A DNA stretch of 64,000 nt from an uncultured Dialister sp. (lineage in GTDB: Bacteria > Bacillota > Negativicutes > Veillonellales > Dialisteraceae). The translations under genes and the position numbers were made by a program. The notes under the pieces were generated by a model. The model searched no databases. It had not been told where the DNA came from and worked only from the letters and a program-made list of their open reading frames with translations. Each line of letters begins with the position of its first letter. Position 1 is the first letter of the stretch. Location: contig CAKPQG010000005.1 in assembly GCA_934178345.1 (NCBI GenBank), positions 59,664 to 123,663 on the forward strand. The letters are read 5' to 3'. Positions 53,013 through 61,076 of this stretch are shown one piece after another.

Positions 53013-53963
53013 ATGTCCTGGAATACAAAAATCACAAAACTCTTAGGCATCGACTACCCGATCATTCAGGGCGGCATGGCCTATATTTCTGACGGTGTCC
53101 TCGCAGCTGCTATGAATCATGCCGGATGCGCCGGCGTCATCGGAAGCGGCGGATTCTCTGTCGATGAGATCCGTGACCACATCCGTCAGGCGAAGGACAT
53201 CTTAGGTACGGGCAAATGCTTCGGTGTGAACCTCATGCTGCAGATGCCGAACAAAGATGATGTCGCGCAGCTCATCTGCGATGAGAAAGTCCCCTTCGTC
53301 ACCATCGGTGCCGGAAACCCTGTCCCCTACTTCGACCCGTTCCATCATGCCGGTGTAAAATGCATCCCCGTCGTACCGAATGTCAAGCTCGCCCACCGCG
53401 TACAGGACGCAGGCGCTGATGCCCTCGTCGTCGAAGGCATGGAAGCCGGCGGCCATGACGGCAAGATCACCCTCATGGCTCCTCTCGAAAACGTCCTCCC
53501 CGAGATCGAGATCCCGGTCGTCGCAGCCGGCGGCATCGTAGACGGACGTGCTGTCGCTGCGGCTCTCCTCATGGGTGCCTCGGGTGTGCAGATGGGCACG
53601 CGTTTCCTTCTCTCCAAAGAATGCCGCCTCCACCCGAATGCAAAACAAGCCATCATCGACGCTGCCGACACCGACTCCGTCGTGACAGGCTTCACTACCC
53701 GAGATACCGTCCGCGGCCTTAGAAATCCATTCTCTGAAAAATACCTGAAGCTCGAATACAGCGGTGCTCCGCAGTCCGAACTCACCGCCCTCGCCGCCGG
53801 AACGAACCGCAAAGCCGTCATCGACGGTGACACAGAGAACGGCTTCGTCTTAGCCGGCATGTCCCTCACCCACCTCACGAAAGTACAGCCCGTGCAGGAA
53901 ATCGTAGAAGAACTCGTGAGTGAAACAGAAAGAAGACTCGCCGCAGCACCGAAATTGATTTAA
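53013..53963 (+). CDS. fabK: FMN-dependent enoyl-ACP reductase II / nitronate monooxygenase family
   Basis: A 316-residue flavin TIM-barrel. It opens with ITKLLGIDYPIIQGGMAYIS; GVIGSGGF, GVNLMLQ, EGMEAGGHDG, VVAAGGIVDGRAVAAALLMG and GVQMGTRFLLSKEC follow, with the pattern and length of FabK, the NAD(P)H enoyl-ACP reductase of anaerobic Firmicutes. Nitronate monooxygenase shares the fold, so the choice rests on overall resemblance. AAAGGAGCACTCCT precedes ATG 53013. It stands alone rather than in a fab cluster. The TAA stop is within TTTAAGGAAACGC, a family A tip. Confidence 0.85.
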   Translation: MSWNTKITKLLGIDYPIIQGGMAYISDGVLAAAMNHAGCAGVIGSGGFSVDEIRDHIRQAKDILGTGKCFGVNLMLQMPNKDDVAQLICDEKVPFVTIGAGNPVPYFDPFHHAGVKCIPVVPNVKLAHRVQDAGADALVVEGMEAGGHDGKITLMAPLENVLPEIEIPVVAAGGIVDGRAVAAALLMGASGVQMGTRFLLSKECRLHPNAKQAIIDAADTDSVVTGFTTRDTVRGLRNPFSEKYLKLEYSGAPQSELTALAAGTNRKAVIDGDTENGFVLAGMSLTHLTKVQPVQEIVEELVSETERRLAAAPKLI

Positions 53964-54016
53964 GGAAACGCTCCTTACTTTGAGCCACTTGCACATAAAA
54001 AATCCCCATCGGCTAT

Positions 54017-54076
54017 GATATGATCCCCCTAAAGCAGACAAGGTAAATAACGAAACTGCTTTAGGGGGATCATATC
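54017..54076. repeat. Perfect 21-bp inverted repeat with 18-base spacer
   Basis: GATATGATCCCCCTAAAGCA(G) at 54017-54037 is perfectly inverted at 54056-54076, with ACAAGGTAAATAACGAAA between. There is no T-run, so it is not a standard terminator. It resembles joined insertion-sequence ends or a strong operator. Confidence 0.85.
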
Positions 54077-54087
54077 ACGAATGGGAA

Positions 54088-54455
54088 GGGACTGGTAGCT
54101 GATGACTAGTGACTGGTGAGTCAAAGACATCAGACTCCCGTATCATTATTTCGAGCGAAGCGAGAAATCTTTGTTATTCGCGGCGAGGGACTCACGTTTC
54201 CCCCACATGTGCCGCGAACTTCTCCACTTTCCTCATCTGTCTTTCATCTCGCTAGAACCCTATCCGGCTCGCTTCGCTCGCCACCTTCCCCACGCAGGGA
54301 AGGCTTTGATGCGGGGAAGGCGGTACTCTCAAACATACGACGTTTATCTCCGCTTAGTATAACGAAATGCGCCGCCCCCCTTGAACCTATAAACCTGCTG
54401 AACCTCTTTCGCAAACAAGCAAGGAACGGCACACCCCATGGGCTAACGCTGAACT
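54088..54455. repeat. Microrepeats and family C mosaic
   Basis: GATGACTAGTGACTGGTGAG, a TCGAGCGAAGCGAGAAATC segment, an AACCTATAAACCTGCTGAAC segment and CGGCACACCCCATGGGCTAA are the components. No coding region is supported here. Confidence 0.65.
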
Positions 54456-54459
54456 TGAT

Positions 54460-54497
54460 GCGATGTTACCACGTCTGTGAATCAGTGGTAACATCGC
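54460..54497. terminator. 13-bp hairpin after the carboxyltransferase gene
   Basis: GCGATGTTACCAC (54460-54472) and GTGGTAACATCGC (54485-54497) pair perfectly. On the plus strand TTTCTATT follows; on the minus strand there is no T-run. It lies 6 bases beyond the minus-strand stop codon, so its role as that gene's terminator is uncertain. Confidence 0.5.
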
Positions 54498-54503
54498 TTT
54501 CTA

Positions 54504-55847
54504 TTATCTGTTATGTCCGAAGAATGTTTTCGCGACTTCAGGGAATGAGATGTAGCTCAGGAGGTCTTCCATGGAGGCATTCGGATAGCCGTCTTCAGCG
54601 AGGCGTTTCCGATAGGTATCGATCGCAGGCGGGATCATATCCGCCGGACGGCAGGTGATGGGCTCCTGATTTCCGATGGCTAGGCGTTTCACTTCCGGAT
54701 CGATGGGCCCCGGTGTGCGGCCATACTTCCCCGCGACAAGGTTTCTGACTTCCTGCGGAATCATCTTGTAGCGTCCGAGGACGACATTCATGACGGCCAT
54801 GGTACCGACGATCTGGCTCGTCGGGGTGACGAGCGGCGGGTATCCGAGTTCTTTTCTGACACGCGGCATTTCAGAGAGAAGCGCATCGTATTCATCAGCG
54901 ACGCCCATTTCTTTCATCTGGTTCAGAAGATTCGACAGCATACCGCCCGGGATCTGGGAAGAGAGGATCTTGGGGTCGATGGAAATATTCGTATTCAGAT
55001 GGAAATCTTCTTCCAAGTCTTTTTTGACGCGCTTGAAATAATCCGCCACTTCGCCCAGTCGTTCCAGATCCAGACCGGTATCGTAGTCTGTCCCCTTGAG
55101 GGCTGCCACGATGGACTCGGTGCAAGGCTGGCTGGACGCACAGGAGAAGGGCGAAATCGCGGTGTCGATGATGTCGACGCCGGCTTCGATGGCTTTGAGA
55201 TAGGTCATATCGCCCAGTGCTGAGGTGAAATGGGTGTGAAGCTCGATGGGGATGTGGATTTCTTTTTTCAGTGCCTGAATGAGCTTGTAGGCGTTGTATG
55301 GGAGAAGGAGTCCCGCCATATCTTTGATGCAGATAGAGTCAGCCCCCATTTCTACGAGTTCCTTCCCCAGCTTCACAAAGTCCTCGTCTTTGTGATAGGG
55401 ACTCACGGTGTAGACGATGCAGCCCTGGGCATGTGCGCCGGCTTCCTTGGTTGCACGCATGGCGGTCTCCAGATTTCTCGTATCATTCAGTGCATCGAAG
55501 ATACGGATGATGGAAACGCCGTTATCTACGGAGCGCATGATGAATTCACGGACTACGTCATCTGCCATGGGATGATAGCCGAGAAGGTTTTGCCCGCGAA
55601 GCAGCATCTGGATCGGGGTTTTGAGATTCTTTTTGAGAAGACGGAGCCGCTGCCAGGGGTCTTCATTCAGAAAACGCAGGCAGACGTCAAAGGTCGCCCC
55701 GCCCCACGCTTCGATGGCATGGTAACCGATGCTGTCCATTTTCTCAAGGATCGGCAACATATCGACGATGCGCATGCGGGTCGCCGCCAGAGACTGCTGT
55801 CCATCGCGCAATACCGTTTCTGTGATTTTCACTGATTTCTTAGCCAT
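54504..55847 (-). CDS. Biotin-dependent carboxyltransferase subunit (OadA/PycB/5S-type), no biotin domain
   Basis: The 447-residue protein is a DRE-TIM metallolyase of the oxaloacetate decarboxylase alpha/pyruvate carboxylase/transcarboxylase 5S family. TETVLRDGQQSLAATRM carries the first metal Asp; SICIKDMAGLL carries the lysine that is carboxylated; and IELHTHFTSALGD gives the two metal histidines. A conserved PADMIPP segment is near the end. It stops before any biotinyl domain (no MKM motif), so the biotin carrier must be a separate protein not encoded here. GGAGTATCACT precedes ATG 55847. In Negativicutes such subunits serve sodium-pumping decarboxylases; which one is not decidable. Confidence 0.88.
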   Translation of the reverse strand: MAKKSVKITETVLRDGQQSLAATRMRIVDMLPILEKMDSIGYHAIEAWGGATFDVCLRFLNEDPWQRLRLLKKNLKTPIQMLLRGQNLLGYHPMADDVVREFIMRSVDNGVSIIRIFDALNDTRNLETAMRATKEAGAHAQGCIVYTVSPYHKDEDFVKLGKELVEMGADSICIKDMAGLLLPYNAYKLIQALKKEIHIPIELHTHFTSALGDMTYLKAIEAGVDIIDTAISPFSCASSQPCTESIVAALKGTDYDTGLDLERLGEVADYFKRVKKDLEEDFHLNTNISIDPKILSSQIPGGMLSNLLNQMKEMGVADEYDALLSEMPRVRKELGYPPLVTPTSQIVGTMAVMNVVLGRYKMIPQEVRNLVAGKYGRTPGPIDPEVKRLAIGNQEPITCRPADMIPPAIDTYRKRLAEDGYPNASMEDLLSYISFPEVAKTFFGHNR

Positions 55848-56042
55848 AGTGATACTCCATTCTTGTGCTTGTCACAACGTGCATTCATGTTGTCATGAAT
55901 ATAACACGGCTAAGAAAATAAATGAAATTTATAACGTTAATGATTGTATTAGGAAGTTTTATGGTCAATCATTAAAAAGGTTCAGGATTAGCCTCGGGGG
56001 GCGGCGCATTTCATCATCCTGAGCGGAGAAAAACGTCGTATG

Positions 56043-56209
56043 TTAAGGAAACGCTGATTAAATCGCAGAATCAGATTTCATATGGATTTTTATACATAGT
56101 GTCGTCGAAATTCTCCTTAAATAGCTCGCTATTCGCGCCCTCTGTCTCCTCGCTCTGTATAAAAACCCAAGAATGAAATCTGATAACGATTTAATTAGTG
56201 CTTCCTTGA
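56043..56209. repeat. Family A palindromic element, full copy A6
   Basis: 167 bp from TTAAGGAAACGCTGATTAAA to GTGCTTCCTTGAA. The outer and middle arms match A1 closely (GGATTTTTATACATAG with CTCTGTATAAAAACCC), with weaker pairing near the core (AATTCTCC/CTGTCTCC). Confidence 0.9.
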
Positions 56210-56219
56210 AAATGGCTTA

Positions 56220-56349
56220 TCTGAAAATATGAGAACTGAGTTAAGGGATCTAAGCGCCGCGAAGTTTTGAAAGCAGCGGTTTTCTCGTATCGCAAACCTA
56301 ATCCCTAGATACTAATTCCTAGTCATCAGTTACTAGAGATCACAAATCC
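56220..56349. repeat. Microrepeat-rich spacer
   Basis: AAGCGCCGCGAAGTTTTGAA, CTAATCCCTAGATACTAATT and CTAGTCATCAGTTACTAGAG are inverse forms of the GTGACT and AGGGATTAG units. It abuts the 3' end of the LysR gene. Confidence 0.55.
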
Positions 56350-57285
56350 TTAGTCACTCGTTTTTAACAACTTTATGAATTCCTTCACCGCCTCCGGTGT
56401 ATAGGATCCGTGCGGCAGGAGCAGGCGGTAGCGGCGGATGGCGTAGCGGGAGCGGAATGTAAAAAAACGGATGTGCTGCTCAGTCCCATCGACAAGGCGG
56501 TCACTCAGGAAGGAGGCGCCGATGCCGGCAAGCGCAAGGCGATAAGCGGTGACGAGCTGCGGTACTTCGATATATCTCTTGGGATTCACCCCTGTTTCTT
56601 CAAAAATTTTCAGGCTACGCGCCCCGAGATTGATATGCGCATCAATGGCTATGAAAGGGATCTCGGGAAAATCGGATAGCTCCACCTGAGGAGCATCTTT
56701 TGCCAGATGGCGCCCTGCGGCTACATCCCCTGCCGAGAGAGCCTTGGAAAGCAAGGTCTCCGGCAACGCAAAGTGCGAGGGCAGAGCCAGCAGGATGTGG
56801 TCGCTGAAGCTCTCGTAGTTCTCGAATTCCTGAATGACGGATTCGTCGCAGCTGAATGTAAAATCAAGCTTATGTTCTTTCAAAAGGTTGATCAGCTGGT
56901 CCGAGCTCGTTTCCTCCATGCGGATATGGATGTGCGGGAAGCGGCGCGTGAAGCGCGTGATATAGGGCGGGAGCAGATACGCATTCATATAGTTCGTCCC
57001 GCCAAGACAGATGTCCCCGCTCATGAGGCCGTGCAGGTCATCGATCTGCTGTTTCATTTCCTGTTCGAGGAGCATTTCTTTCTTGATATAGGAAATATAC
57101 ATCTCACCCACAGGCGTCAGCGTGAGCGGACGCTGCCCGCGGTGGAAGAGCGCGGCTCCGATCTCCTTCTCCACCTTCCTGACGGCAATGCTCAAAGCCG
57201 GCTGTGTGACAAAGAGCGCTTCCGCTGCTTTCGAAAAGCTGCCATTGACATAGACCTGATATATATATTTTTTCTCCAGCTCCAT
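56350..57285 (-). CDS. LysR-family transcriptional regulator
   Basis: A 311-residue regulator with an N-terminal winged helix: FSKAAEALFVTQPALSIAVR near residues 16-35, then a linker helix and a two-lobed effector domain (GDICLGGTNYMNAYLLPPY onward). ATG 57285 follows AAAGGAGATTTATATT; an in-frame extension of 64 residues crosses the promoter and is rejected. It is divergent from the acetolactate decarboxylase gene, an arrangement like alsR-alsSD in Bacillus, so control of alsD and perhaps ilvNB is inferred. The inducer is unknown. Confidence 0.9.
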   Translation of the reverse strand: MELEKKYIYQVYVNGSFSKAAEALFVTQPALSIAVRKVEKEIGAALFHRGQRPLTLTPVGEMYISYIKKEMLLEQEMKQQIDDLHGLMSGDICLGGTNYMNAYLLPPYITRFTRRFPHIHIRMEETSSDQLINLLKEHKLDFTFSCDESVIQEFENYESFSDHILLALPSHFALPETLLSKALSAGDVAAGRHLAKDAPQVELSDFPEIPFIAIDAHINLGARSLKIFEETGVNPKRYIEVPQLVTAYRLALAGIGASFLSDRLVDGTEQHIRFFTFRSRYAIRRYRLLLPHGSYTPEAVKEFIKLLKTSD

Positions 57286-57324
57286 AATATAAATCTCCTT
57301 TATGAAAACATTAGTATGATTAAA

Positions 57325-57353
57325 TTGATTATATAATGCATAAAGAGTATAGT
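57325..57353 (+). promoter_or_regulatory. Divergent promoter region of lysR and alsD
   Basis: On the plus strand TTGATT (57325-57330), 17 bases, TATAGT (57348-57353) points to alsD with a leader of about 205 bases. On the minus strand TTTACT, 17 bases, TATAAT overlaps it and points to the LysR gene. Overlap of this kind suits LysR-type control. Confidence 0.65.
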
Positions 57354-57567
57354 AAAGGCCATCAATGAGAAAAAGGTATGTTCGAAGGTCAGAGTTCAGA
57401 AAAACTGATGTAACGGATCCGACACATACTGTTGGTCCTACAGGGATGGAACGGTGCCTGGGATGGATGAAACGCACTCCCTCCTCTTTGCGCCTTCAGG
57501 ATCCACGGAAATCCGATCATATCCATTGGATTCCCTGTAACGCCCCCTTCGAGAAAGGATGATCCCT

Positions 57568-58284
57568 ATGCCAAATACGATGTACCAGGTCTCCACACTG
57601 CAGGCCCTCATGATGGGAGACTACGAAGGACACATATCCATTCGTGCGCTTTTAAAAAAAGGCGATACAGGGCTCGGCACCTTTGACAGTCTTCACGGAG
57701 AAATGATCCTGCTAGATGGCATCTGCTATCGGGCGCTCGAAGATGGCCATGTGGAGGTCTCGCAAGAAGAAGACCGCTCCCCTTTTGCCGTCGCTTCTTT
57801 TCTGAAAGAGGACGACGCTTTCCCTATCAGTGCCCCTGATTTTTCTGCGCTGCAGCAGGCGCTCAATGCAAGACGCATTCGTCAGGGAAAGAATAATATC
57901 TGCCTTTGCCGCATAGATGGCGACTTTGAAGAAATCAAAGCACGCTCGGAAGTCCCGCAGACAAGGCCGTACCGTCCGCTTGCGGTCGCCATGAAGACAG
58001 ACCAGCGGGAATTTACCTTCGAACATGTATCGGGCAGTCTCGTCTGTGTCTATTTCCCGCCCTACATGGATAAGCTGAATATGGCAGGCTGGCATATCCA
58101 TTTCATTTCCAAAGACAGGCGTCATGGCGGTCATGTCTTTGGTCTATCCCTGACCAAAGGCAGCGCGCGCCTCGCGTCTCTCCCCTCTTTCGAACTTGCC
58201 ATCCCGCAGGAATCCGATTTCCAGCATCTCGATCCCACGGTCTCGAAAGAAGATATCGAAGCGGTAGAAGGGAAGAAGGCGTAA
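57568..58284 (+). CDS. alsD: Alpha-acetolactate decarboxylase
   Basis: Converts 2-acetolactate to acetoin and CO2. The 238 residues match the AlsD/BudA family: STLQALMMGDYEGHISIRAL, GTFDSLHGEMILLDG, and the zinc-site segment GWHIHFISKDRRHGGHV with three histidines. ATG 57568 is chosen because AAAGGA lies 8 bases before it; an ATG at 57559 touches the ribosome site. It is divergent from a LysR gene and upstream of ilvN-ilvB, with repeat A7 between. Together they could turn pyruvate into acetoin when acid builds up, or divert excess acetolactate away from valine. Confidence 0.95.
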   Translation: MPNTMYQVSTLQALMMGDYEGHISIRALLKKGDTGLGTFDSLHGEMILLDGICYRALEDGHVEVSQEEDRSPFAVASFLKEDDAFPISAPDFSALQQALNARRIRQGKNNICLCRIDGDFEEIKARSEVPQTRPYRPLAVAMKTDQREFTFEHVSGSLVCVYFPPYMDKLNMAGWHIHFISKDRRHGGHVFGLSLTKGSARLASLPSFELAIPQESDFQHLDPTVSKEDIEAVEGKKA

Positions 58285-58326
58285 CGTGTTCAAAGGGTTT
58301 TATGGATGCCATAGGTTTCCCATAAG

Positions 58327-58493
58327 TAAAGGAAACGCTGATTAAATCGCAGAATTCGATTCCACAAGCATTTTCATGCAACACTTCGTCATAACCCTCC
58401 TTAAATAGCTCGCTATTCGCGTCGGATTATTCCTTGTGCTGCATGAAAATGCAAGAGTGAAATCGAACAACGATTTAATCAGTGTTTCCTAAA
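58327..58493. repeat. Family A palindromic element, full copy A7 with covarying arms
   Basis: About 167 bp. The inner arms are GCATTTTCATGCAACAC and GTGCTGCATGAAAATGC, different from A1/A2 on both sides yet still paired. Near the core ATAACCC faces GGATTAT around the unchanged TAGCTCGCTATTCGCG. Confidence 0.92.
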
Positions 58494-58584
58494 ATTACAC
58501 GGCGTATCTTTTTCTGCGCCGCCCCTTCCCGCTCCGTCGCTCGAACCTTTGACGCCTCATTCCTCATTTCAAAAAGGAGCCCTC

Positions 58585-59124
58585 ATGAAGCAATTACTAT
58601 CCATCATCGCACACAATCGTCCGGGTGTGCTCTCCAAGATCACCGGACTGATTTCCCGCCGCGGCTACAATATCGACAGCCTGATGAGCGGCACCACAGA
58701 AAAACCGGGCTATGCCCGCCTTACGATCACCGTGGATGCGGATGACCGCACCATGGATCAAATTTCCCGTCAGGTCGAAAAGATCAGCGAAGTCGAAAAG
58801 ATCACGGTTCTCAAAAAAGAAACAAGCGCCCTTCGCAGCATGCTCCTCATCAAGGTGCACGCCGGTGACAAGCGCATGGAGATCTTGCAGCTCGCCGCTG
58901 CTTTCCGCTCCCATGCCATCGACATCACCGGTGACAGCATGACCTTCGTGAATACCGGCAGCGAAGACAAGCTCCACGCTTTCGTGAATGCCCTTCGCCG
59001 CTATGGTATCATCGAAATGGTCCAGACCGGCGTCGTCGCTCTGGCTCGCGGCGATGAAGCTTTGATTTTAGATGGCTCGCGCTATGAATGGCCTGAGCAG
59101 TATGACTCGGTAGGAGGTAAGTAA
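58585..59124 (+). CDS. ilvN: Acetolactate synthase small (regulatory) subunit
   Basis: ACT-domain subunit that activates the catalytic subunit and mediates valine inhibition. The 179 residues open with LLSIIAHNRPGVLSKITGLI and RRGYNIDSLMSG, the ligand-binding ACT segment, followed by the conserved C-terminal half (LHAFVNALRRYGIIEMVQTG). AAAAAGGAGCCCTC precedes ATG 58585. The small subunit comes before the large one, with one base between them, opposite to the usual ilvB-ilvN order. The ribosome site of ilvB (TAGGAGG) lies inside its last codons. Confidence 0.95.
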   Translation: MKQLLSIIAHNRPGVLSKITGLISRRGYNIDSLMSGTTEKPGYARLTITVDADDRTMDQISRQVEKISEVEKITVLKKETSALRSMLLIKVHAGDKRMEILQLAAAFRSHAIDITGDSMTFVNTGSEDKLHAFVNALRRYGIIEMVQTGVVALARGDEALILDGSRYEWPEQYDSVGGK

Positions 59125-59125
59125 G

Positions 59126-60802
59126 ATGAAATTGACAGGAGCAGAAGTCATGGTCAAATGCCTCCAGGCAGAAGGCGTTTCTACCATTTTTGGTTATCCG
59201 GGCGGTGCTATCCTCCCCTTCTACGATGCCCTGCGTGATGAGACATCGATCCGCCATATCCTGACAGCGCATGAGCAGGGAGCAGCGCACGCTGCCGACG
59301 GCTATGCCAGAGCGAGCGGTACTGTCGGTGTCTGCTGCGCGACCTCCGGCCCGGGGGCGACGAACCTCGTCACCGGACTCGCGAATGCTTTCCTCGACTC
59401 GATCCCGGTCGTCGCCATCACCGGACAGGTGAAGCGCAGCACCATCGGACACGATGCCTTTCAGGAAGTCGACATCTGCGGCATCACCATGCCGATCACG
59501 AAGCAGAATTTCCTTGTGAATAAGCCGGAAGAGCTGGAACAGACCATGCATCTTGCCTTCCAGATCGCCAGAAGCGGCCGCCCCGGCCCTGTGCTCATCG
59601 ATGTGCCGAATGATGTGCAGAAAGCCATGATCGAGTACCAGGGAAGAAAGCTCCCGGCTCTCTCTCCGAAAGCCCCCGATCCCATGCGTATCGATCTTGC
59701 CATCGATGCCCTCAGCAAAGCCAAACGTCCGGTCATGCTCGTGGGCGGCGGCGTCGCCATTTCCGGTGCCCAGTATGAAGCCGTGCATCTCGCAGAGAAG
59801 CTGAATCTCCCCTGTGCGAGCACCCTCATGGGACTCGGCTGTATCAGCTCCTACCGCAAGCAGTACCTCGGCATGGCTGGTCTTCACGGACATGAACGTG
59901 CGAACCGCGCACTCGCCGAAGCGGATGTCATTCTTGCACTAGGCAGCCGTTTCAATGACAGAGAAACGGGTGACCGCGCAACGTACAGCCAAGGCAAGAC
60001 CATCATCCATGTCGATATCGACCCCGCTGAATTTCATAAAAATATAGACAGCCGCATTCATATCGCAGGTGATATGCGTACCATCATCAATATGCTCGAA
60101 AGAGGCTCCTCTCCTCATGACATTTCCGCATGGTGGGACAAGATCCTCACCTGGCCTTCGATGGATGAAGACTACGGGGATAATACGGCTCCCCTCTTCA
60201 TTCAGGCGCTGAATCCGCTGCTCAAAGGGAAAGACTATCTCTGTGCCACCGATGTCGGACAGCACCAGATGTTCACCGCGCAGCATCTCAAAGTCGAGTA
60301 CGCCCACCAGCTCATCACCTCCGGCGGCCTTGGCACCATGGGATTCGGGCTGCCGGCTGCTATGGGCGCAAAGCTGGCGAAACCGGAAAAAACCGTTCTT
60401 CTCGTAGCCGGTGACGGCGGATTCAAGATGACAGGCAGCGAACTCTTCACCCTCGCCTCCTATCATATCCCGGTGATCGTTATCGTTTTCAACAACAGCG
60501 GCCTCGGCATGATCCGCCAGCTGCAGCAGACCGGATATAACGAACGCTACATGGCATGCAATCTTCCATCGTATGTAGACTTCGTGAAATATGCAGCCGC
60601 TTTCGGCCTTGCCGGTGAACATGTCTCCACGCCGGATGCGCTCGCCTCCGCGGTAGAAAAAGCCATGAAGATGGATCAGCCTTACGTCATCGAGACAGCC
60701 ATCCCGCCCAAAGACATGGTCGTCCCTATGGTCGCAGCCGGAAAAGGCATCGACGTCTTCGTCCCGGGGTTAGGAGAAAAGGACATCGATGTAAGGGATT
60801 AG
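59126..60802 (+). CDS. ilvB: Acetolactate synthase large (catalytic) subunit
   Basis: Thiamine-diphosphate enzyme joining two pyruvates to 2-acetolactate. The 558 residues show FGYPGGAILPFYDAL, the catalytic Glu in LTAHEQGAAHAADGYARASG, the middle FAD/binding domain (PVMLVGGGVAISGA, LGSRFNDRETG) and the ThDP motif VAGDGGFKMTGSELFTLASY with the closing NN in IVFNNSGLGM. ATG 59126 is 1 base past ilvN. The presence of a regulatory subunit points to valine/leucine synthesis, while the neighbouring alsD offers a branch to acetoin. A strong terminator follows about 140 bases on. Confidence 0.96.
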   Translation: MKLTGAEVMVKCLQAEGVSTIFGYPGGAILPFYDALRDETSIRHILTAHEQGAAHAADGYARASGTVGVCCATSGPGATNLVTGLANAFLDSIPVVAITGQVKRSTIGHDAFQEVDICGITMPITKQNFLVNKPEELEQTMHLAFQIARSGRPGPVLIDVPNDVQKAMIEYQGRKLPALSPKAPDPMRIDLAIDALSKAKRPVMLVGGGVAISGAQYEAVHLAEKLNLPCASTLMGLGCISSYRKQYLGMAGLHGHERANRALAEADVILALGSRFNDRETGDRATYSQGKTIIHVDIDPAEFHKNIDSRIHIAGDMRTIINMLERGSSPHDISAWWDKILTWPSMDEDYGDNTAPLFIQALNPLLKGKDYLCATDVGQHQMFTAQHLKVEYAHQLITSGGLGTMGFGLPAAMGAKLAKPEKTVLLVAGDGGFKMTGSELFTLASYHIPVIVIVFNNSGLGMIRQLQQTGYNERYMACNLPSYVDFVKYAAAFGLAGEHVSTPDALASAVEKAMKMDQPYVIETAIPPKDMVVPMVAAGKGIDVFVPGLGEKDIDVRD

Positions 60803-60900
60803 TGATGAGTGTCTGGTGGCTAGGGATAAGGCAACAAATGACAGATGTCAAGTGTCAGATGGCTAACGTCTGATGTCTGATCTCTGACTTGTTTTTATCC
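60803..60900. repeat. GTGACT-type microrepeats
   Basis: TTAGTGATGAGTGTCTGGTG, ATGACAGATGTCAAGTGTCA and TCTGATGTCTGATCTCTGAC are imperfect 8-10-base units after ilvB. Confidence 0.5.
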
Positions 60901-60940
60901 CCCTTTCGGGCTGCCCATGGGACTGCCCGCTCACACTGAT

Positions 60941-60987
60941 CCACATAAAAAAACTCCATGCCTTTGCATGGAGTTTTTTCTATGTGG
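60941..60987 (+). terminator. Strong bidirectional terminator between ilvB and the TonB receptor gene
   Basis: CCACATAAAAAAACTCCATG(C) pairs perfectly with its inverse around a CTTT loop. T6 follows the core stem on both strands, so it can end ilvNB and the convergent TonB-receptor transcript. Confidence 0.92.
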
Positions 60988-61076
60988 ATATGACTCAGTT
61001 TCTCATTCATGAATGATACATGATTCCTAGCATGTCTCCCATATTAGCGCACAAAAATGGACTCACATCTGCTGCT

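Noticed and set aside
54116..54658. A 180-codon plus-strand open frame covering family C and the end of the carboxyltransferase gene
   Set aside because: It runs through repeat DNA and across the antisense of a proven gene.
57365..57562. A 65-codon open frame in the alsD leader
   Set aside because: No ribosome site and no family resemblance; the stretch is better explained as the untranslated leader of alsD.
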